From Actinomadura harenae (lineage in GTDB: Bacteria > Actinomycetota > Actinomycetes > Streptosporangiales > Streptosporangiaceae), in the NCBI RefSeq assembly GCF_003696215.1, contig NZ_RFFG01000035.1:1-64000 (forward strand): a stretch of 64,000 nucleotides of DNA. Direction: 5' to 3'. Position numbers and translations under genes: made by a program. The stretch's first letter is position 1. Every line of letters begins with the position of its first letter. The notes below the pieces were generated by a model. It was given only the letters and a program-made list of their open reading frames with translations. It was not told where the DNA came from and searched no databases. This document shows positions 58,962-64,000 of this stretch, piece by piece.

Positions 58962-61900
58962 ATGCATCTGCACGTCGCGTCCGCCTACTCCATGCGGTAC
59001 GGCGCGGCCTCTCCGAAGGCGCTCGCCGTCCGGGCCGCCGAGCTCGGCATGCGCACCCTCGCCCTGACCGACCGGGACGGCCTGTACGGCGCCGTCCGGC
59101 ATGTCCGTGCCTGCGCCGAGGCCGGGATCGGTCCCGTGCTCGGCGCCGACCTCGCCCTGAGCCCGGGCGGGGCGGAGCGGGTCGTCGTGCTCGCGGTGGG
59201 GAAGGCGGGATGGGGGTCGCTGTGCCGCCTGGTCACGGCCGCGCACGCGGCCGGGGAGCGCGGCGGGGCGTGGATCACGGCGGGGACGGTCGCGGAGCGG
59301 CCCGCCGGGCTGGTCGTCCTGCTCGGGCCCGCCTCGGACGTCGGACGGGCCGTCGCGGAGCGTGACCGGGGACGGGCCGTGGCGCTGCTCGACGCGTGGC
59401 GGGCGACCGGCGCGGAGGTCGTGGTCGAGATCGTCAACCACCACGGCCGGGGGGACGGCCCGCGCGCGGCGCGGATGCTCGCGCTCGCGCGTGAGGCGGG
59501 CGTCCCGGCCGTCCTCGGCAACGGGGTCCGGTATCTGGACGGCGCCGACCATCCCGTGGCGCAGGTGCTGGACGTGGCGCGCAAGCTCGTCCCGCTGCAC
59601 CGCCGCCACCTGGACGACCAGACCGGTCACGCCTACCTGAAGCCGGAGGAGGAGATGCGCCGCTCGGCCGCGCTCGCCTGCGGTGAGGACGCGGCGGACG
59701 ACCTGGTCAGGGCCACGAAACGGCTCGCCGAACGGTGCGTCCTCGACCCGGAGCGGGACCTCGGCATGGGACGGGCGCACCTGCCCGGAACCGGGCCCGA
59801 GCCGCACGGCCGGCTTCTCGCGCGCTGTCTCCAGGGGCTCCGCGGACGCGGCCTGGAGCATCGCGACGGCTACGAGGCGCGCCTCGCGCACGAGCTGGAC
59901 ATCATCGGCCGCAAGGGCTTCGCGTCGTACTTCCTGACCGTCGCGGACGCCGCCGCGCTCATCCGCGACCTCGGCATCCGCTGCGCGATCCGCGGGTCGG
60001 GCGCGGGCAGCCTGGTGAACTTCCTGCTCGGCATCGGCGACCTGGACCCGCTCCGGCACGACCTGGTGATGGAGCGGTTCCTCGCCGACAGCCGTCCCGG
60101 CCTGCCCGACATCGACCTGGACGTCGAGTCCGCGCGGCGCCTGGAGGCCTACGAGGCGCTGTTCGCCCGCTTCGGGACGGACGCGACGGCGTGCGTGTCG
60201 ATGATGGAGACCTACCGGGCGCGGAGCGCGATCCGGGACGTCGGCGGCGCGATGGGCCTGCCGCCGCAGGAGATCGACGCGATCGCGAAGGCGTTCCCGC
60301 ACATCCGGGCGCGGCAGATCCGGGCGGCGCTCACCGACCTGCCCGAGCTGCGCCGGTCGAACCTGAACAACGCCCAGCTCAACGTGATCTTCAAGATCGC
60401 CGAGCGGCTGGACGGCCTGCCCCGGCACATCGCGCTGCACCCGTGCGGGGTGATCCTGTCGAACGCGACGCTGCGCGACCGGACGCCCGTCGAGCGGAGC
60501 GCGGCCGGGTTCCCGATGAGCCAGTTCGACAAGGACGACGTGGAGGCGATGGGGCTGCTGAAGCTGGACGTCATCGGCGTCCGGATGCAGTCGTCGCTGG
60601 CGCACGCCGTCACCGAGATCGAGCGGACGACCGGGGAGCGCCTCGACCTGGAGGCCGTCCCGCGCGACGACGGGCCGACCTTCGAGATGATCCGCGACGC
60701 GCGGACGCTCGGCTGCTTCCAGATCGAGTCGCCCGGCCAGCGCGAGCTGGTCGCCAAGCTGCTGCCGCGGACGGTCGGCGACCTGGTCGTCGACATCTCC
60801 CTGTTCCGGCCGGGTCCGGTCGGATCGGACATGGTCAACCCGTTCCTGGACGCCCGGCACGGCCGCCGTCCCGCGGTCTTCCCGCACCCGGACCTGGAGC
60901 CGGTGCTGCGGGAGAGCCAGGGCGTCGTCGTGTGGCACGAGCAGGTCCTGCGCGTCCTGGACGTCATGACCGGCTGCGGTCTCTCCGACGCCGAGGGCAT
61001 GCGCCGCCGGATGTCCAGCGAGGAGGGCCTGGCGACGGTCGGGACGTGGTTCCGGGAGCGGGCGCACGCGCGCGGCTACGACGGCCCGACGGTCGAGCGG
61101 GTCTGGCGGACGCTCGCGGCGTTCGGCGCGTTCGGGTTCTGCAAGGCGCACGCCGCGGCGTTCGCGCTGCCCACCTACCAGTCGGCGTGGCTGAAGCGGC
61201 ACCACACGGCCGCGTTCTACGCCGGGGTCCTCAGCCACGACCCCGGCATGTATCCGAAACGGGTCATCCTCGACGACGCGCGGCATTTCGGCGTGCCGAT
61301 CCTGCCGCTGGACGTGAACCGCTCGGCGGTGCTCTGGCGGGTCGAGGACGGCGGGATCCGGGTGGCGCTCACCGAGGTCCGCGGGATCGCGGAGGCCGAG
61401 GTCGAGCGGATCGTCGCCCGCCGCCCGTACGCGTCGCTCGGCGACTTCTGGCGGCGCGCGCACGCGTCCCGGCCGACCGTGGAGCGGCTCGTCCTGGCGG
61501 GCGGGTTCGACGCGCTGTACCGCGACACCCCGGTCGGCCGCCGCGACCTGCTGTGCCGGGTGGGCGCGCTCGACCGGGCGTCGTCGGTGCGGCCGTCGGC
61601 GGGCCTGGTCGACGGGCAGCTGCCGCTCGGCGACGACCTGGCGATGCCCGAGCCGGGGATGCTGGAGGACGTCCCGCTGGGCGAGCTGCCGCCGATGGCG
61701 CCGTCGGAGATCGTGGAGGCCGAGCTCGACGTCCTCGGCCTGGACGTCAGCCGCCACGTGATCGCCTTCTACGGCGATCTGCTGCGGGCGCTCGGCGCCG
61801 TCCGGGCCCGGGACCTGCCCGATCGCGGGAAGGGCGAGGAGGTGCTGGTCGCGGGGGTGAAGGTGGCGACGCAGACCCCGGCCGTCCGGTCCGGGCAGCG

Positions 61901-62321
61901 GGTGATCTTCGCGACGCTGGACGACGCGACCGGCCCGGTCGACCTGACCTTCTTCGAGTCCGTCCAGGACCGCTGCGCCGCGACGGTGTTCGGCTCCTGG
62001 CTGCTGCTCGCGCGCGGGCGCGTCCACAAGCCGGGCTTCCGCGCCGCGTCCCTCACCGCGTCCGAATGCTGGGACCTCGCCGTCCTGGACGAGGCGTGGC
62101 GCGCGGGCGGGATCGACGCCGTCCGGCGCCTCATGGCGGCGTCCGGGCCGTCCGGTGGTGGTCGGATGGGTCGCCCGATCGGTCGCCGCATGACCTACAG
62201 CTCGGGCTTCGCCGTCAGCCCGTACGCCGACGTCGGCCACGCGGGCCCGCAGATCAGACGCCCGCCCGCGGGCCGCCTCTGGCACGCCAGCCAGGGCAGC
62301 TCCGGCCCCACCGACCCCTGA
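58962..62321 (+). CDS. dnaE2: Error-prone DNA polymerase DnaE2
   Basis: A 1119-residue C-family polymerase of the DnaE2/ImuC type, which copies damaged DNA in SOS mutagenesis. The N-terminal PHP domain begins HLHVASAYSMRYGAASPKAL. The polymerase metal site is GLPDIDLDVESARR with D383, D385 and D387. HPCGVILSNATLRDRTPVER, GCFQIESPGQREL and FGFCKAHAAAFALPTYQSAW are conserved family parts; a short OB domain lies near the C-terminus. ATG at 58962. ImuA and ImuB partners, often adjacent, are not in the window. Downstream of the SOS box with DUF6504. Confidence 0.95.
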   Translation: MHLHVASAYSMRYGAASPKALAVRAAELGMRTLALTDRDGLYGAVRHVRACAEAGIGPVLGADLALSPGGAERVVVLAVGKAGWGSLCRLVTAAHAAGERGGAWITAGTVAERPAGLVVLLGPASDVGRAVAERDRGRAVALLDAWRATGAEVVVEIVNHHGRGDGPRAARMLALAREAGVPAVLGNGVRYLDGADHPVAQVLDVARKLVPLHRRHLDDQTGHAYLKPEEEMRRSAALACGEDAADDLVRATKRLAERCVLDPERDLGMGRAHLPGTGPEPHGRLLARCLQGLRGRGLEHRDGYEARLAHELDIIGRKGFASYFLTVADAAALIRDLGIRCAIRGSGAGSLVNFLLGIGDLDPLRHDLVMERFLADSRPGLPDIDLDVESARRLEAYEALFARFGTDATACVSMMETYRARSAIRDVGGAMGLPPQEIDAIAKAFPHIRARQIRAALTDLPELRRSNLNNAQLNVIFKIAERLDGLPRHIALHPCGVILSNATLRDRTPVERSAAGFPMSQFDKDDVEAMGLLKLDVIGVRMQSSLAHAVTEIERTTGERLDLEAVPRDDGPTFEMIRDARTLGCFQIESPGQRELVAKLLPRTVGDLVVDISLFRPGPVGSDMVNPFLDARHGRRPAVFPHPDLEPVLRESQGVVVWHEQVLRVLDVMTGCGLSDAEGMRRRMSSEEGLATVGTWFRERAHARGYDGPTVERVWRTLAAFGAFGFCKAHAAAFALPTYQSAWLKRHHTAAFYAGVLSHDPGMYPKRVILDDARHFGVPILPLDVNRSAVLWRVEDGGIRVALTEVRGIAEAEVERIVARRPYASLGDFWRRAHASRPTVERLVLAGGFDALYRDTPVGRRDLLCRVGALDRASSVRPSAGLVDGQLPLGDDLAMPEPGMLEDVPLGELPPMAPSEIVEAELDVLGLDVSRHVIAFYGDLLRALGAVRARDLPDRGKGEEVLVAGVKVATQTPAVRSGQRVIFATLDDATGPVDLTFFESVQDRCAATVFGSWLLLARGRVHKPGFRAASLTASECWDLAVLDEAWRAGGIDAVRRLMAASGPSGGGRMGRPIGRRMTYSSGFAVSPYADVGHAGPQIRRPPAGRLWHASQGSSGPTDP

Positions 62322-62329
62322 GGAACGCC

Positions 62330-63010
62330 CTAGTCGGGGCGGGAGATCTGGAGGCGGGTGATCTGGTAGACGACGGTCATGGCGAGGGTGGCGGCGAGGG
62401 CCTGGAAGGCGGCCGCGGCGGCGCCCAGGTGGACGGTGAGGCGGGCGTCGGCGAGGGACTCGGCGCCGCCGTGCGCGAACCAGCGGGACAGCAGCACCGC
62501 GAGCAGGACGCTCAGCCACCACGCGCCGATCAGGGCCCCGGCGACGTGCCGCTGCGACATCCGGTAGCGGCCGGTCGTCACCCACACGTCGTACAGCAGG
62601 CGCGGCGGCACCCACAGGTTCGCGACCGGGACGAGCCAGCCGAGCACCACCCAGCCCCGGCGGTGCCGGTGCGGGCCGGGGGACTGGGTGTAGGCCCGCC
62701 ACAGCCAGGAGACGAACATCACCCCGGTGACGCCCGCGAGCACCGCGCAGATGACGAGCAGGTCGGCGAACGGGACGAGGGAGTGCCGGGTCGAGGACGC
62801 GTCGTAGCCGTCCTGGGTGGCCGTCCGCAGGGGGTGGGACATGCGGAGCAGGCTGATCCCGGCGCCCAGGGCGAGGAAAGCGTGGAAGCCCAGCAGCATG
62901 AACACCGCGACCCCGACGGCGCGGAAGTCCCTGCGCCTGGCCCACGCTCCGCAGGCCGGACAGCGCGCGACGTCCGCCGGGACGATGTCGCCGCACAGCG
63001 CACACGGCAT
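62330..63010 (-). CDS. DUF4328 membrane protein with zinc-ribbon start
   Basis: A 226-residue protein. It opens with a zinc ribbon (CALCGDIVPADVARCPACG, two CxxC pairs). Then come about five hydrophobic helices, including VGVAVFMLLGFHAFLALGAG, FADLLVICAVLAGVTGVMFV and WVVLGWLVPVANLWVPPRLL, with the DUF4328 marks FVSWLWRAY and W-V-P-N-L-W. GGAGG before the ATG at 63010. Function of the family unknown. Confidence 0.85.
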   Translation of the reverse strand: MPCALCGDIVPADVARCPACGAWARRRDFRAVGVAVFMLLGFHAFLALGAGISLLRMSHPLRTATQDGYDASSTRHSLVPFADLLVICAVLAGVTGVMFVSWLWRAYTQSPGPHRHRRGWVVLGWLVPVANLWVPPRLLYDVWVTTGRYRMSQRHVAGALIGAWWLSVLLAVLLSRWFAHGGAESLADARLTVHLGAAAAAFQALAATLAMTVVYQITRLQISRPD

Positions 63011-63103
63011 GGGGGACACCTCCGAGGACTTACTCGTCCATTGCCTCGGATACTACGTACCTTTGCCTCATAGCGCGCCCCGGAGCGCCACCCCCGGGCG
63101 GGG

Positions 63104-63457
63104 TCAGAGGACGGCGGGCGTGACGACGAGGGCCGCGGCGAAGGTCAGGGCCAGCCAGAGGACGGCCGTCCCGAGGGCGGACGGCCCGCCGCGCAGGAGC
63201 CGGTCCAGGCGTCCGCCGGTGGCGACGATCAGCGTCCACCACTGGACGGCCATGAAGACCGTCGCATACAGGGAGCCGTAGCCGAGGAAGGCGAAGCCGA
63301 GGACCAGCGTCGCCGGGGTGATCACGTGGAGGAGGACCGCCGTACCGTCCACCCGCGAGCGGCGGAGCAGGGCGAGGACCGCGCCCCAGCCGGCGGCCGC
63401 GGCGATCCACACGGTGAGCAGCGGCCAGGACGCGAGGCCGAGGGTCCCGGCCGCCAT
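63104..63457 (-). CDS. Small membrane protein next to a response regulator
   Basis: A 117-residue protein with four hydrophobic helices (LGLASWPLLTVWIAAAAGWG, AVLLHVITPATLVLGFAFLG, YATVFMAVQWWTLIVATGG, LGTAVLWLALTFAAALVVTP). ATG at 63457 overlaps the response-regulator stop (ATGA), so they are cotranscribed. A longer upstream opening in this frame is the shadow of the regulator. Role unknown; perhaps a target or accessory of the two-component pair. Confidence 0.75.
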   Translation of the reverse strand: MAAGTLGLASWPLLTVWIAAAAGWGAVLALLRRSRVDGTAVLLHVITPATLVLGFAFLGYGSLYATVFMAVQWWTLIVATGGRLDRLLRGGPSALGTAVLWLALTFAAALVVTPAVL

Positions 63458-64000
63458 CAGGCGCGCATCAGGCCGGACTCCCAGGCCCAGGCGGCGATCC
63501 CGGTGCGGTTCCGGGTGCCGAGCTTGCGCTGGACGCTGCCCAGGTGCGTCTTCACCGTGGAGAGGGAGACGAACAGCTCGGCGGCGATCTCCTCGTTGGT
63601 GCGGCCCCGCGCGACCAGCCGGACGACGTCCAGCTCCCGCTCGGTGAGCGGATCGGGCAGCTTGGGCGGCTTCGGCGCGGGCGCCGACAGGTTCGCCAGC
63701 AGCCGGACGGTCACCGACGGCGACACCAGCGCCTCGCCGTTCGCCGCCGCCCGCACCGCCTCCACCAGCAGCGCCGGGCCGCTGTCCTTGAGCAGGAACC
63801 CGGCCGCGCCGCCACGCAGCGCCTGGTAGACGTACTCGTCCATGTCGAAGGTCGTGACGATCACGACGCGCAGCGGGTCCGGCACGTTCGGGCCGGCGAG
63901 CAGGCGGGTCGCCTCCAGGCCGTCCATGCGCGGCATGCGGATGTCGAACAGGCACACGTCGGGACGGAGCCGGCGGGCCAGCTCCACGGCCGCCGCGCCG
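63457..64000 (-). CDS. NarL/LuxR-type response regulator (cut by window edge)
   Basis: The first part of the protein lies beyond the window. Present are the receiver domain's phosphorylation region DVCLFDIRMPRMDGLEATRL (the aspartate in FDIRMP), VVIVTTFDMDEYVYQALRGG, AAGFLLKDSGP with the conserved lysine, and a LuxR-type HTH: LTERELDVVRLVARGRTNEE then IAAELFVSLSTVKTHLGSVQ. A sensor histidine kinase is expected just outside, upstream. A small membrane protein follows in the same unit. Confidence 0.93.
   Translation of the reverse strand, partial: GAAAVELARRLRPDVCLFDIRMPRMDGLEATRLLAGPNVPDPLRVVIVTTFDMDEYVYQALRGGAAGFLLKDSGPALLVEAVRAAANGEALVSPSVTVRLLANLSAPAPKPPKLPDPLTERELDVVRLVARGRTNEEIAAELFVSLSTVKTHLGSVQRKLGTRNRTGIAAWAWESGLMRA

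Noticed and set aside
58251..63005. A 1584-codon open frame on the minus strand opposite dnaE2
   Set aside because: It is the antisense shadow of dnaE2 and its neighbours. The translation is Arg/Pro/Asp-rich low complexity, and the plus strand has clear polymerase motifs.
1..64000. CRISPR array
   Set aside because: No set of regularly spaced direct repeats with unique spacers was seen; the tandem arrays found are adjacent without spacers.

Overview
The window is high-GC actinobacterial DNA. GTG and TTG starts, ATGA-type gene overlaps, DUF397/DUF5753 regulator sets, SOS-controlled dnaE2 and aerobic-type CobN all point that way. An Actinomadura-like member of the Streptosporangiales is my inference, not something the sequence proves. 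Two different regions meet at a tRNA-Arg(TCT) gene at about 23.84-23.91 kb.

Left region (1 to about 23.8 kb): a genomic island. Its right edge has an excisionase and a tyrosine integrase pointing at the 3' end of tRNA-Arg. Its left part holds an IS110-type transposase tail, a kinase-domain-only Ser/Thr kinase, a decayed second copy of the integrase C-terminus (1689-1877) and a frameshifted phage-like gene. Cargo includes a secreted four-cysteine protein, an aminoglycoside-phosphotransferase-like group (3.1-4.9 kb), a secreted lipoprotein pair, a two-winged-helix DNA-binding protein with an N-terminal peptide repeat, and several unknowns. I see no conjugation (TraB/FtsK) or replication gene.

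The most unusual part of the island is 6.1-14.4 kb. A zinc-ribbon/HTH/TPR regulator diverges from two small genes, a sugar-phosphate nucleotidyltransferase, a 44-aa Ser/Thr/Pro-tailed peptide and a 14-bp hairpin. Then come four tightly linked or overlapping genes: a protein resembling the helical part of PEP-utilising enzymes, an ATP-grasp plus phospho-histidine protein, a divergent RtcB-like protein that keeps the putative metal and guanylylation residues, and a family 2 glycosyltransferase. I do not recognise this combination as a described system.

Right region (23.9-64 kb): looks like ordinary chromosome. Cobalamin genes cobD and cobQ are followed by a benzoate-CoA-ligase-like enzyme and a five-domain nickel/peptide ABC transporter whose promoter carries an inverted repeat fitting the Nur nickel-repressor box. 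Next are MarR/MFS and Lrp/MFS pairs with clear operator palindromes, a LysE exporter, a dihydrofolate-reductase-like protein, three related membrane proteins, an ArsR/oxidoreductase pair and a DUF397-DUF397-XRE/anti-sigma-like set. A cobalamin riboswitch precedes cobN. A two-gene RloA/RloB (AbiL-like) defence candidate, an amino-acid permease, a membrane Ser/Thr kinase, a lipase-like hydrolase and a TetR regulator follow. The end holds an SOS box with a DUF6504 gene and dnaE2, a DUF4328 membrane protein, and a response regulator cut by the window edge.

Metal and B12 genes recur (cobD-cobQ, Nur-box transporter, riboswitch-cobN) but sit in separate loci. All functions are read from motifs and context; no database search was possible.
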